A stretch of DNA of 21,784 bases from positions 1 to 21,784 of the IMG/VR virus record IMGVR_UViG_3300005340_000083; one strand, given 5' to 3'. Positions 11,770-20,221 of this stretch are shown here, piece by piece. Every line of letters starts with the position of its first letter. Position 1 is the first letter of the stretch. The translations under genes were made by a program, and so were the position numbers. The stretch comes from a virus. Under the pieces are notes generated by a model, which was given only the letters and a program-made list of their open reading frames with translations, searched no databases and was not told where the DNA came from.

Positions 11770-11819
11770 CTTTTGGATCAAAAGACGGCGGATAGTGCCT
11801 GACCTGGCACTATCCGCCG
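11770..11819 (+). terminator. tandem hairpins after the DUF488 gene
   Basis: A small palindrome CTTTTG-GAT-CAAAAG (11770-11784) is followed immediately by a perfect 14-bp stem, CGGCGGATAGTGCC (11786-11799) with GGCACTATCCGCCG (11806-11819), around a TGACCT loop. The larger hairpin begins 21 bases after the stop. It contains GATAG and CTATC, but in the inverted order and with a 14-base spacing unlike the promoter dyads. It is probably a terminator without a U-tract; binding by a regulator is the alternative. Confidence 0.65.
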
Positions 11820-11886
11820 CTAGCATTCGGTGGCACGAGGGGCTCGGGGGCGCGGCAGCCCGCCGCGCCGGGGGCGGGCGCCGGAG

Positions 11887-12045
11887 GTGTACTGGCTGCA
11901 CATCCCCCTTCCAGGGGGAAGGTCCACGTTCGAGGCGTGGCCGGCGCTCCACCACCCCAACGTCGAGGCGAAGCAGCAGCCCGGGGGGTGGGGGTTCGAT
12001 GTTCCACGGCAGTATTCCCGAACCGCTGCGGGCGATCATCTATGA
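11887..12045 (+). CDS. possible small gene in the gap before the methyltransferase, 52 aa
   Basis: Between 11820 and 11998 the DNA is very GC-rich and holds pairing segments (GGCGCGG with CCGCGCC near 11851-11870, and CCCCCT-TCC-AGGGGG near 11905-11920). Within it the frame starting at GTG 11887 (VYWLHIPLPGGRSTFEAWPALHHPNVEAKQQPGGWGFD) has nearly all G/C third positions until 11998, then loses this signal where it overlaps the methyltransferase gene. The start, and even the reality of this gene, are uncertain; it could be only a leader region with RNA structure. Confidence 0.3.
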   Translation: MYWLHIPLPGGRSTFEAWPALHHPNVEAKQQPGGWGFDVPRQYSRTAAGDHL

Positions 12046-13345
12046 GCATGCGGGGGCGTGGCCGGGGACGGACATCTACGTCGGCTGCTCCGGCAACTTC
12101 ACCATCGAACGGGTCCTGCACGCCCGCTTCGGCGCCGGCCGCACCGTCCACGGCTGCGACATCCAGGCCTACTCATGCGCGCTCGGCTGGTGGCTCGCCG
12201 GGCAGCCCCTCTCCTTCACCCTCCGCGAAGACCACGAGGACGCCCTCGGCTGGCTCAGCCCGTACCTGGACGGTGCTACGGGCACGTTGGCCACGCTGAT
12301 GCTGGGCACCCGGTTCCTGCAGTGGGTCGGCAAGGACGGGCCCTACTTCCGGCGGATGCTGGCCGCCACCCAAGATCAGTGGCCGACCATGCATGCCAAG
12401 ACGGTGGCCAAGTTGGAGGCGTTGACGCTGCGGCTGGGCTCCTTCTACGCCGGCGACGTCCGCGAATACCTGGACACCGTCGTGCCCGACGACGCGCCGG
12501 TGGTGATGTTCCCCCCGTTCTATGCGGGCGACTATACGAGCCAGTTCGCGTCGCTCGACCACGTCTTCGCCTGGCCGTCCCCCACGTACGGGGAATTGGA
12601 CGAGGACGCGAAGGAGGACATCATCGCCCGGGTCGCGCACCGACCCAGCTGGATGCTGGGCCTGCACGTCGAGCGCGACGAGATGCGCGAGCACCTGGCG
12701 GGGATTGTCCAGACCGCCAACCGGGGCCTGCCGATCTATGTGTACGCGGCGGCTGGGCCGCGCCGGATCGTCGCGCCGCGCCAGCAGACCCGGCCGGTGT
12801 TGATGCAGAAGTTGGGCCCCGACGACGAGCTCGGTGACCGGATGGCGTTGCACATCCTCGACGGGGGCCAGTTCGCGGCCCTGCGCTCGCAGTTCATGTC
12901 GAAGACGATCCTGCCCGGCTCGCCGCTGCTGGCCTGCGCTGTCTCAGTCGACGGGCATGTGATCGGCGCGTTCGCCTACAAGTCGCTGGCCGCATACTCG
13001 CCGACCTGCGGCTACCTGCTGTCGGACTTCCCCGTGTCGTGGACCAGGTACCGGCGCCTCGCCAAGCTGGTCGTGATGGCCGGCATCAGCCGGGAGGCGC
13101 GGCTACTCGTCGAACGGTCGGTGTCGAAACGGCTGACCGAATGGACGACGACAGCGTTCTCCGACAACCCGAACTCGGCCAAATACAGCCGGGGCATCCC
13201 GGGCAGCCGGCTGCTGAAACGGACCGAACCCGGCGGCGACGGCATCCACCGCTACCAGCTGCAGTACGGCGGCCCGCTCGGGGAGCTCACCCTCCCCGAG
13301 GCCCTCGCCTACTGGAAGACGAAACACGGAGCCGACCAGCGATGA
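11999..13345 (+). CDS. phage DNA methyltransferase-like protein (putative antirestriction adenine methyltransferase), 448 aa
   Basis: The N-terminus MFHGSIPEPLRAIIYEHAGAWPGTDIYVGCSGNFTIERVL contains an S-adenosylmethionine-binding motif I (VGCSGNFT, 28-35), followed by an acidic motif II residue in HGCDIQAYS (D54). MFPPFYAGDYTSQFA (170-184) provides the FPPF catalytic-type motif IV of amino-methyltransferases. The protein matches the layout of an actinophage family annotated as putative antirestriction adenine methyltransferase; that name is from recall. It would methylate phage DNA to block restriction. ATG 11999 follows a G-rich ribosome binding site. The stop overlaps the next gene (ATGA). 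Family members typically sit beside a ParB-N protein, as here, just before the terminase genes. Confidence 0.75.
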   Translation: MFHGSIPEPLRAIIYEHAGAWPGTDIYVGCSGNFTIERVLHARFGAGRTVHGCDIQAYSCALGWWLAGQPLSFTLREDHEDALGWLSPYLDGATGTLATLMLGTRFLQWVGKDGPYFRRMLAATQDQWPTMHAKTVAKLEALTLRLGSFYAGDVREYLDTVVPDDAPVVMFPPFYAGDYTSQFASLDHVFAWPSPTYGELDEDAKEDIIARVAHRPSWMLGLHVERDEMREHLAGIVQTANRGLPIYVYAAAGPRRIVAPRQQTRPVLMQKLGPDDELGDRMALHILDGGQFAALRSQFMSKTILPGSPLLACAVSVDGHVIGAFAYKSLAAYSPTCGYLLSDFPVSWTRYRRLAKLVVMAGISREARLLVERSVSKRLTEWTTTAFSDNPNSAKYSRGIPGSRLLKRTEPGGDGIHRYQLQYGGPLGELTLPEALAYWKTKHGADQR

Positions 13346-14283
13346 CGATGTTCACGCCCCGCCTCGTCCGGCGCGACCCGCGCCAGCTGACCCGGCTCGA
13401 GGTCAACGCCCGGTACATGCGCAAGGAGGAGTACGACCGGCTGGTCGCGAACGTGCGCCGCGACGGGTGTCTCACCTCCGTCCCGTTGATCTACGGCGGC
13501 GGGGACTACCCCGAAGGCCAGGAGCTGGTCATCTCGGGGAATCACCGCTGCGACGCCGCCGTCGACGCCGACCTGACCGAGGTCGACGCCATGCTCATCG
13601 ACACGCCCCTGACCCGGCAGCAGTTGGTGGCGTTGCAGCTGTCCCACAACTCGATCGCCGGCGAGGACGACCCGGCCACCCTGCGGCACCTGTACGCCGA
13701 GTTGGACGACATCGACTGGCGCTCCTACTCGGGTCTGGACGACAAAGAGCTCGAACTGCTCGCCCAGGTCAACGCGGAAGGCCTGTCAGAGGCGAACCTC
13801 GACTTCGCCACCGTTCAGGTCGTGTTCCTGCCGCCCGAATTGGTTACCGCACGGGAAGCCCTCGACGCCGCCCGTGCCGGGGCGGACGAAACGTGGCTGG
13901 CCGCCCGGGCCGACTACGACACGACGATGGAGGCGCTTCTCTCGGCCCACGCCGCCCACAAGGTCGGGAACATCGCGACCGCCCTCCACGTCGTCCTGAC
14001 CGTCTTTGAACGGCACCTCACCGACCTGCAGGACGGCTACCAGGACGCCGACGGCGAACCCATCCACAAGGGCGACGTCGGCCTGGAAACCGTGTTCGGC
14101 AGCCGCACCGTGCCAGCCGCCACCGCCGCGGTCATCAACCGGGCCGTCAAACGGGCCGCCGAGGTCGACGACATCCCCAAGGGTCCCGGCCACGGCTGGC
14201 AACTGTTGGAGAAGCTGGCCGAGGCCTACCTGGCCGGCCTCGACGCCGACCGGCAGGCCCGGCGCCGGGAGGAGCCCCAATGA
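13342..14283 (+). CDS. phage ParB N-terminal-domain protein, 313 aa
   Basis: ATG 13342 overlaps the methyltransferase stop. The N-terminal domain has the ParB/sulfiredoxin-like fold pattern LTRLEVNARYMRKEEYDRLVANVRRDGCLTSVPLI and the motif ELVISGNHRCDAA (61-73), equivalent to GERR. It then has PLTRQQLVALQLSHNSIAGEDDP (89-111), characteristic of phage versions located before the terminase. The C-terminal 150 residues are helical and charged. This family differs from the true ParB-like protein at 7586. Phage members are thought to act with DNA modification or packaging, possibly as nucleases, but the role is not settled. Confidence 0.8.
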   Translation: MTMFTPRLVRRDPRQLTRLEVNARYMRKEEYDRLVANVRRDGCLTSVPLIYGGGDYPEGQELVISGNHRCDAAVDADLTEVDAMLIDTPLTRQQLVALQLSHNSIAGEDDPATLRHLYAELDDIDWRSYSGLDDKELELLAQVNAEGLSEANLDFATVQVVFLPPELVTAREALDAARAGADETWLAARADYDTTMEALLSAHAAHKVGNIATALHVVLTVFERHLTDLQDGYQDADGEPIHKGDVGLETVFGSRTVPAATAAVINRAVKRAAEVDDIPKGPGHGWQLLEKLAEAYLAGLDADRQARRREEPQ

Positions 14284-14885
14284 CCGTCGGCCAGCTCCCC
14301 GTCCTCACCCTCGACCCGGACCTGGACCCATGGGACCGCCACGAGCCCAGGGAGACGACCCGGCGATACAGCCAGTTCCGCACCTACCTGGACGCCGGCC
14401 GGGGCCGGACCCTGCGCAAGGTTGCCGAAACCCTTGCACTCCACCCGGCCTACGTGCGCGCGGTGGCGGCCGCCTACCGGTGGGTGGAGCGGGCCGAAGC
14501 ATGGGACCGGCACCGCGACCAGATGCACGAGAAGGTTTGGCTCGAGGAGCGGCGCCGGGCCGCCGAGAACGACAGCAAGATCCTCGGCGCTGCCGTCGGG
14601 AAGATCGCCGACCGGCTCCGTTCCCTCCGGGCGGACGACCTGACCAACAGCGACCTCATTCGCCTGCTCGACGTGGTCCTCCGGCAGCGGCGGGCGCTGT
14701 TCGGTGACCCACAAACCATCGCCTTGACCGGCCTGGACGGCAGTCCCCTCACCGTCCAGTTGGCCGAATTCGCCGGCATGTCCATCGACCAGCGGCGCCA
14801 AACCATCTCCGGGCTGGCCGCCGACGTGCAGCGGCGCATCGCCGCCGCCAGAGGCGAAGAAGACGATGACCCTGGCCCCGACTAG
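14280..14885 (+). CDS. terS: terminase small subunit, 201 aa
   Basis: DNA-recognition subunit of the packaging motor. ATG 14280 overlaps the upstream stop. The N-terminal part carries a helix-turn-helix (TLRKVAETLALHPAYVRAVAAAYRWVERAEAWDRHRDQ, about 44-80), whose WxERAxAWDxHxD ending is characteristic of actinophage small terminases. A central helical oligomerisation region (about 90-145) follows, then a C-terminal segment likely to contact the large subunit. It lies directly before, and overlaps by 20 bases, the large-subunit gene. A role as transcription factor is unlikely given this context. Confidence 0.82.
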   Translation: MTVGQLPVLTLDPDLDPWDRHEPRETTRRYSQFRTYLDAGRGRTLRKVAETLALHPAYVRAVAAAYRWVERAEAWDRHRDQMHEKVWLEERRRAAENDSKILGAAVGKIADRLRSLRADDLTNSDLIRLLDVVLRQRRALFGDPQTIALTGLDGSPLTVQLAEFAGMSIDQRRQTISGLAADVQRRIAAARGEEDDDPGPD

Positions 14886-16470
14886 CCGGGACCCCACCGA
14901 CGCCGACGTGCACGACTACGCGGCCCTGACCGCTGCGAAACAGGCCCTCGCCCAGGACCTGAAACGGGGCCCGGCCACGATGGCCCTCGGGCTGGATCCC
15001 GAGTACCGGATGCGGCCCCACCTGCGGGTCATCGCCGACGCCATAGCCGGTGTGCTGGCCGGCTGGTATGACCGGCTGCTGATCATCACGCCGCCCCAGG
15101 TCGGCAAGTCGACCTTGGTGGGGGAGTGGGGGCCGTTCTGGTGGTTGACCTGCCGGCCCCGCGACGACATCGTCATCGCCTCGTACGCCGCGGACCTGGC
15201 CGAGACCAGGTCGAAGGGCATCCAGCAGCACATCGCCGACTACGGCGCCGAGTACGGGCTGATGATGAAACCGGGCTCCGAGTCGGTCCACGACTGGCGG
15301 CTGACCTCGAACGGGCACCTCCGCGCGGTCGGGGTAGGGGGCGGGTTGTCCGGTTTCCCCGCGAACCTGATCGTGGTCGACGACCCCCACGCTGACCGGG
15401 CCGCGGCCGAGTCGCCGCGCATCCGCAACGGCGTGCACGACTGGTGGTCATCCACCGCGTCGACCCGGCTGCAGCCCGACATGGGCGCCGTCATCGCGAT
15501 CATGACCCGGTGGCATGAGGACGACTTCGCCGGGCGCCGGCTCAAGGAGGAGGGCCGGCTTGAGACGGGCGGGAGGTGGAAGGTGGTCCACCTGCCAGCC
15601 TTCGCCGACCCGAAGTTCGGCAAGGACCCGCTCGGTCGCGACCCGGGCCAGCCGCTGACCCACCCGAAGATCCCCACCCGGGACAGGGCCCGGCTGGTCG
15701 CCTGGTGGCAGGAGAAGAAACGCACGTCGATGGTCCGGGACTGGCACTCCCTCTACCAGGGCGACCCGCAACCCGCGGCCGGTGCGCTCGTATCCGAAGA
15801 GCTGCTGCGCCTCATCCGCGACACGGTCACCGACGTCGAACCGCAACGCATCGCCGTGGCGGTCGACCCGTCCGGCGGCGGCCGCGACACCGCCGGCATC
15901 GTCGGCGGGTTCCTGGGCGAAGACGGCCGGCTGTGGATCACCGACGACCGGTCCGGGGTCATGTCGTCTGACGCCTGGTCGCTGGCGGCATGCCGTCTCG
16001 CGTACGAGATCGGCGCCGCCTCGTTCGTGGTGGAAACCAACTACGGCGGCGACATGGCCGCCCTGGTGTTGCGGACCGCGTGGAAGACCCTGCAGGACGG
16101 GCACGTCGACCCGGCCACCGGGGAACGGTGGTCCATCCCCGCCGACGAGTTGTGTCCGTTGGTGCGGGTGGTGCGGGCGAAGCAGGGCAAGCTGCTGCGG
16201 GCTGAGCCGATCGCCCAGCAGATGATCCTTGACCGGGTCCGGCTGTACGGGATCTTCCCCGACCTGGAGCGGGAGTGGGCCACCTGGCAGCCCTCCGACC
16301 CGATGTCACCCGGCCGGATCGACGCCTCCGTGTACCTGGCCTACCACCTGCTGCCGATCCCGTCTACGGGGGTCCAGTTCGCCACCCCGTCCGGGTCGAT
16401 GCCGTCGAGCTCGGCCTCGCCGCTGGCCGGGGCCGGGGCCGGCACGACGGGCCTGTCACCCCTGGCCTGA
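14866..16470 (+). CDS. terL: terminase large subunit, 534 aa
   Basis: Packaging ATPase and headful/cos nuclease. The ATPase domain shows Walker A TPPQVGKST (75-83), Walker B LIVVDDPH (168-175) and the coupling segment IMTRWHEDD (212-220). The RNase H-like nuclease domain has the acidic triad D334 (AVDPSGGGRDTAG), E390 (FVVETNYGGD) and D486 (GRIDASVYLAYHLL). Length and motif order match actinophage large terminases. The last 30 residues are Ser/Gly/Ala-rich and variable. The start overlaps the end of terS by 20 bases. No nuclease or ATPase key residue is missing, so the gene appears functional. Confidence 0.95.
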   Translation: MTLAPTSRDPTDADVHDYAALTAAKQALAQDLKRGPATMALGLDPEYRMRPHLRVIADAIAGVLAGWYDRLLIITPPQVGKSTLVGEWGPFWWLTCRPRDDIVIASYAADLAETRSKGIQQHIADYGAEYGLMMKPGSESVHDWRLTSNGHLRAVGVGGGLSGFPANLIVVDDPHADRAAAESPRIRNGVHDWWSSTASTRLQPDMGAVIAIMTRWHEDDFAGRRLKEEGRLETGGRWKVVHLPAFADPKFGKDPLGRDPGQPLTHPKIPTRDRARLVAWWQEKKRTSMVRDWHSLYQGDPQPAAGALVSEELLRLIRDTVTDVEPQRIAVAVDPSGGGRDTAGIVGGFLGEDGRLWITDDRSGVMSSDAWSLAACRLAYEIGAASFVVETNYGGDMAALVLRTAWKTLQDGHVDPATGERWSIPADELCPLVRVVRAKQGKLLRAEPIAQQMILDRVRLYGIFPDLEREWATWQPSDPMSPGRIDASVYLAYHLLPIPSTGVQFATPSGSMPSSSASPLAGAGAGTTGLSPLA

Positions 16471-16477
16471 CCTGCGG

Positions 16478-16544
16478 GAAGCCTTGCGGTGGAACCCCCC
16501 CAACGCCGGAAGATTTGCGGTGATTCGCCCCTATAGTCAGGACC
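16478..16544 (+). promoter_or_regulatory. possible leaderless promoter and duplicated element before the DUF1360 gene
   Basis: A -10-like TATAGT (16532-16537) lies 7 bases before ATG 16545. A direct repeat GAAG-N2-TTGCGGTG occurs at 16478-16491 and 16509-16522, 31 bp apart; the second copy lies just upstream of the -10. No good -35 at 17 bases is seen. This could be an activator-dependent promoter. It lacks the CTATC-N5-GATAG dyads of the early region. Confidence 0.4.
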
Positions 16545-16907
16545 ATGTCGGTATGGGTGTGGGGCGTGTACGCCCTGGCAGTCGCACGCCTCACAGGCCT
16601 GATCACCGCCGACGAGATCAGCCGCCCGGCCCGGGACTGGGTCATCGCGAACCTCCCGCCGTACCCGGTGTTCATCCCGGTCGAGTACCTGCTGACCTGC
16701 CCCTGGTGCGTGTCCATTTGGGTCGGTGCCGCAACCGTCCTCATGGCGTGGCGGTGGGGTGGGGCGCCCTGGCTCCTGGGCGTGGCCCTCGTATTGGCCA
16801 TGAGCCAGATTGCCGGCATGCTCGCACCGCTGGGTCGGGCGGCCCCCGACGACGACGTCGACCTGGCGGCCACCGGCGACGGTGACCGGGCCGCGGTGAC
16901 GCCGTGA
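16545..16907 (+). CDS. DUF1360-like membrane protein, 120 aa
   Basis: Residues about 4-20 and about 57-95 form hydrophobic segments, and the loop between them has LLTCPWCVSIWVG with a CPWC motif (52-55), the hallmark of DUF1360-like phage and bacterial membrane proteins. The C-terminal tail is acidic (DDDVDLAATGDGDRA). In actinophages such a gene is often found among the head genes, between terminase and portal, as here. Its function is unknown; proposed roles are membrane-associated and unproven. ATG 16545 is probably read from a leaderless start; the stop overlaps the portal start (GTGA). Confidence 0.75.
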   Translation: MSVWVWGVYALAVARLTGLITADEISRPARDWVIANLPPYPVFIPVEYLLTCPWCVSIWVGAATVLMAWRWGGAPWLLGVALVLAMSQIAGMLAPLGRAAPDDDVDLAATGDGDRAAVTP

Positions 16908-18907
16908 CGGTGGCGACGCTGCCCGCGCGGCGCCTCCCCGACCTCGACCAGCGCTGCACCGCCGTCGCCTCCTCCACCGGCTCCCGGTGCCGACACTGGA
17001 CCAGCCACGGCACCGACCGGTGCGCAAGCCACGCCCTGACCGCGATCACCCTGCCCGCCCAGTCGGTCACCGCGTCGGTCGCCTCCGTCGAGATGGACGG
17101 CGTCGGGTGGCGGACCTGGCGGCCCGGGTCACGCACCTGGCAGGCCGAGGCGTGGCGGCTGTACGACATCACCCCCCAGCTGCGGTTCGTGTGCAACTGG
17201 ATCGGCAACTCGGTCAGCCGGTGCCGGCTGTATGTGGCCGAGCTGGACGAGTCGGGTGAGGTCACCGGCGAAACCGAAGACCCCGACATTGCCGTCCTGG
17301 CCCAGGGCCCGCTCGGGAAGGGCCCCGCCAAGGACGAGGCGCTGCGGCTGCTCGCCATCAACCTGTACGTCCCAGGCGACGGCTACGTGGTCGCCGAAGC
17401 CGACGCCGCCCCCGACGGCGACGACCTGTGGTACGTCGTGTCGGGCCGACAGATCCGCCTTTCCGGCGACCGCATCATCATCCGCCGGTCCCTGCTCCAC
17501 GGCGGCGGGGACATGGTGTTCCGCCCCGGCATCGACCTGCTGCTGCAGGTGTGGACCCCCCACCCGGCCGACCCGGACGAGCCGGACTCCCCGACCCGCT
17601 CCGCCATCCCGGACCTGCGTGAGATCGAGGCCCTCCGCAAGCGGGAGTTCGCCGAGCTCGACTCGAGGTTGGCCGGCGCCGGGCTGCTGGCCCTGCCGCA
17701 GGGCATCGACTTCCCGCGCGGCCCGGACGACCCGCCCGGGGTCGACGGCTTCCAGCGGGTCCTCATGCGGGCCATGGCCACCTCGCTGCGGGACCGGTCC
17801 AGCGCTGAGGCGCTGGTGCCGATCCTGATGACCGTCCCCCCCGACGCCGTCGACAAGATCAAGCTGATCACGTTCTGGTCGGACCTCAGCGAGCAGCTGT
17901 TGCCGTTGCGGGAGGCCGCCGTCCGGTCCCTCGCCCAGGGCCTGGACATTCCGCCCGAAATCCTCCTAGGTCAGGCAGACAGTAATCATTGGACGGCCTG
18001 GCAGGTCAGCGACGATGCGATCACCACCCAGATCAAACCGATCTTGTCGCGGATCGCGGACGCCCTCACGACCGGCTACCTCCGCCCGGCGCTCGAGTCG
18101 ATGGGCCTGGACCCGGACCTGTACTCGTACGACTTCGACACGGCACCCCTGTCGGCCCGGCCGAACCGGTCGACCGACGCCCTGGCCTACCACGAGGAGC
18201 TGCTGCTCTCCGACGAGGCGGCCGTGGTCGCGGGGGCCTTCGTGCCGGAGCAGATGCCCACCCAGCGGGAGCGGCTGCGGCGCCTTGCCGAGAAGGCCCT
18301 CATCGCCGACCCGACCCTGCTGACCGACCCGACCATCCGGACGTTGATCGGGCTACCAGCGCCGGCGCCGTCGGTGACGGCCCCGACCGCCCCGCCCGGA
18401 GTGGGTGGCCCCACCCAGCAGCCCGCCCAACCGGGCGAACCTCAACCGGGTCAGCCACGGGCCATCCCAGCCCAGCCGACCGAGGCCCCCCAACCGGCCC
18501 CGACCCCGACCCAACCCGCCCCCCAGCCGGCACCGTCGACGGCGAGCCTGCTGCTGCCGGTGGCCGGTTTGGCTGTGCGGCGGGCCCTGGGCCTGGCCGG
18601 GGTGCGGCTGATCACCCACCACCAACGCGACCAGTGGCCCGACACGCCCCGCTACCAGCTCCACACCCGCCGCGGCCCGGTCAGCCCCGGCGACGCCGAA
18701 CGGGTCCTGCGCGGCGCCTGGATCGACCTGGCCCCCGCCGCCGAAGACCTGGGCCTCGACCCGGGCCAGGTGGAGGCCCTGCTCCACGGGTTCTGCCTGG
18801 AGCTGCTGACCCGCGGCCTGGGCTATGACCCGGCCCTGCTGCGTGACCTGGTCGACGCGGCCTGCACCGGCCGGCGCCTCAACGCCCCCGACCTGGTCGC
18901 AGCATGA
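16904..18907 (+). CDS. phage portal protein with N-terminal zinc-knuckle-like motif, 667 aa
   Basis: Dodecameric gateway of the capsid through which DNA enters. The GTG start at 16904 overlaps the previous stop. Residues 18-43 carry C18-x10-C29-x10-C40-x2-H43 (RCTA, RCRHW, RCASH), a treble-clef-like metal site not usual for portals. The portal core spans about 55-480, including AWRLYDITPQLRFVCNWIGNSVSR and QGLDIPPEILLGQADSNHWTAWQVSDDAITTQIKPI, typical of actinophage portals. Residues about 482-545 are a Pro/Gln-rich linker, followed by a C-terminal helical domain to 667 (LGLDPGQVEALLHGFCLELL). The extra ends may attach other head proteins or nucleic acid; that is inference. Confidence 0.88.
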   Translation: MTVATLPARRLPDLDQRCTAVASSTGSRCRHWTSHGTDRCASHALTAITLPAQSVTASVASVEMDGVGWRTWRPGSRTWQAEAWRLYDITPQLRFVCNWIGNSVSRCRLYVAELDESGEVTGETEDPDIAVLAQGPLGKGPAKDEALRLLAINLYVPGDGYVVAEADAAPDGDDLWYVVSGRQIRLSGDRIIIRRSLLHGGGDMVFRPGIDLLLQVWTPHPADPDEPDSPTRSAIPDLREIEALRKREFAELDSRLAGAGLLALPQGIDFPRGPDDPPGVDGFQRVLMRAMATSLRDRSSAEALVPILMTVPPDAVDKIKLITFWSDLSEQLLPLREAAVRSLAQGLDIPPEILLGQADSNHWTAWQVSDDAITTQIKPILSRIADALTTGYLRPALESMGLDPDLYSYDFDTAPLSARPNRSTDALAYHEELLLSDEAAVVAGAFVPEQMPTQRERLRRLAEKALIADPTLLTDPTIRTLIGLPAPAPSVTAPTAPPGVGGPTQQPAQPGEPQPGQPRAIPAQPTEAPQPAPTPTQPAPQPAPSTASLLLPVAGLAVRRALGLAGVRLITHHQRDQWPDTPRYQLHTRRGPVSPGDAERVLRGAWIDLAPAAEDLGLDPGQVEALLHGFCLELLTRGLGYDPALLRDLVDAACTGRRLNAPDLVAA

Positions 18908-19101
18908 GCACCCCGTGGGAGGTGCTCGCAGCCGTCGCGCGACGCAACGGCCTTGACGCACTGGTGCTGTGCGGCCACATCACCACCGCCCATGACGTCG
19001 ACCCGAACGGGCCGGAATGGGCTGGGCAGTGTGAGGCGGCCGCCATCTGCCTCCTCGACGTCGACCGCGCCCACCGGGACCTGGCCGAGGTGACCTCGTG
19101 A
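18904..19101 (+). CDS. hypothetical protein, 65 aa
   Basis: ATG 18904 overlaps the portal stop (ATGA) and the end overlaps the next gene (GTGA). The protein has two short helices flanking a Cys/His-containing stretch (ALVLCGHITTAHDVDPNGPEWAGQCEAAAICLLDVDRAHRDLAE). C-x-H and downstream Cys residues could bind metal. I do not recognise the family; it is likely a minor head-cluster gene. Confidence 0.6.
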   Translation: MSTPWEVLAAVARRNGLDALVLCGHITTAHDVDPNGPEWAGQCEAAAICLLDVDRAHRDLAEVTS

Positions 19102-19364
19102 GCGCCCGGATCCACCGCTACCAGGTGCCCGTCGACGACCAGGTCCACGTCATCGAACTCAACGGCACCCCCGCCCACGTCGGCTGCCGCGACCCGGAGG
19201 TGGTCGAGTTCTGGGCCATCCACCGCGACGGGGTGCCGCTGCGCCCGTACCGGTTCACGGTGGCCGGCACCGGCCACGTCCTGCCCGAAGGGTGCCGGGT
19301 GTGGGGCACCGCCACCGCACCCGGCGGCACCTACGTGTGGCACCTGATCGAGGTGGCCGCATGA
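19098..19364 (+). CDS. DUF7352-like small protein, 88 aa
   Basis: GTG 19098 overlaps the preceding stop. The sequence IHRYQVPVDDQVHVIELNGTPAHVGCRDPEVVEFWAIHRDGVPLRPYRFTVAGTGHVLPEGCRVWGTATAPGGTYVWHLIEV matches the layout of a small beta-rich protein family seen in actinophages and annotated as DUF7352 (YxVPVDD, VEFW, VxGTGxxLP, VWHLxE). The function of that family is unknown. It is coupled to the MuF gene by an ATGA overlap. The name is from memory of the motif pattern. Confidence 0.68.
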   Translation: MSARIHRYQVPVDDQVHVIELNGTPAHVGCRDPEVVEFWAIHRDGVPLRPYRFTVAGTGHVLPEGCRVWGTATAPGGTYVWHLIEVAA

Positions 19365-20209
19365 GCCAACCCTGGGACGGCACCGGCGTCGACCCGTACC
19401 TGCCGGCCCGCATCGCCCACGAGATCGACGCGATGGCCGCCGAGCGGCGGGTCTACCGGTCGTGGTGGTCGTCGCTGTCGCAGTGGCTGGTCGAGGTCCA
19501 CCGCGGCGTGCTGGCCAGCGACCGACCCGACCCGAACGCCGTCTGGGCCCACGCCCCGGAGTGGTCGTCGCTGATGGACGGCGTCGTGTACGGCTCCATC
19601 CGCGACGCGGTCGGCCTGCCCTACGCCCAGCTGTTCGGCCCGGACTACCTGTTCGATCACCGCCCGGCCGTCACGACCTACCTGGCTGAGGTCCACAACC
19701 GGATGGTCCACACCCCTGAGCAGGTGTACGACGCTGTCGCGTCCCAGGTCGCTGCCGGTGCCGCGGCCGGTGAGTCCATCCCGGCCATCGCCGACCGGGT
19801 CGATGAGGTCCTCACCGCCACCGCCACCCCGACCTGGCGCAACCGGGCCGTGGTGGTGGCCCGCACCGAAACGTTGGGTGCCCTCAACTTCGGCCGCTCC
19901 GACGCCTTCGCCGCGGTGGCCGACACCTTAGGTGGCGAGTTCGAACAGACCTGGCTGGCCACATTGGACAGCCGGGTCCGCCCGGCCCACCTCGCCGCCG
20001 ACGGGCAGCGGGTGCCGCTGGGCACCCCGTTCCTCGTCGACGGTGAGCACCTCATGCGCCCCGGCGACCCGAACGGGTCGCCGTCGAACGTCATCCAGTG
20101 CCGGTGCACGACCTTGCTGGAGCGGCCGGGCGAGACCACCGACATGACCGGGCGGGGCTTCAAGGACGCCGATGCCTGGTGGGCCAAGCAAATCGCGCAG
20201 GTCACGTAA
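19361..20209 (+). CDS. phage head morphogenesis protein (MuF type), 282 aa
   Basis: ATG 19361 overlaps the preceding stop. The MuF-type core is visible: VARTETLGALNFGRSDAF (166-183), TWLATLDSRVRPAHLAADGQRVPLGTPFLVDGEHLMRPGDPNGSPSNVIQCRCTTL (197-252), including the D-x-R-x-x-H and CRC motifs typical of the family. The N-terminal 150 residues are helical and would contact the portal. MuF proteins are minor capsid proteins made just after the portal and are needed for head assembly; the gene order here agrees. There is a 12-base gap and a ribosome binding site (AAGGAG) before the next gene. Confidence 0.88.
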   Translation: MSQPWDGTGVDPYLPARIAHEIDAMAAERRVYRSWWSSLSQWLVEVHRGVLASDRPDPNAVWAHAPEWSSLMDGVVYGSIRDAVGLPYAQLFGPDYLFDHRPAVTTYLAEVHNRMVHTPEQVYDAVASQVAAGAAAGESIPAIADRVDEVLTATATPTWRNRAVVVARTETLGALNFGRSDAFAAVADTLGGEFEQTWLATLDSRVRPAHLAADGQRVPLGTPFLVDGEHLMRPGDPNGSPSNVIQCRCTTLLERPGETTDMTGRGFKDADAWWAKQIAQVT

Positions 20210-20221
20210 GGAGCACAACTG

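Noticed and set aside
11786-11819. GATAG and CTATC within the hairpin as another member of the operator family
   Set aside because: The half-sites are in the opposite order, 14 bases apart, and no -10 or gene start follows in register. A terminator is the simpler reading.
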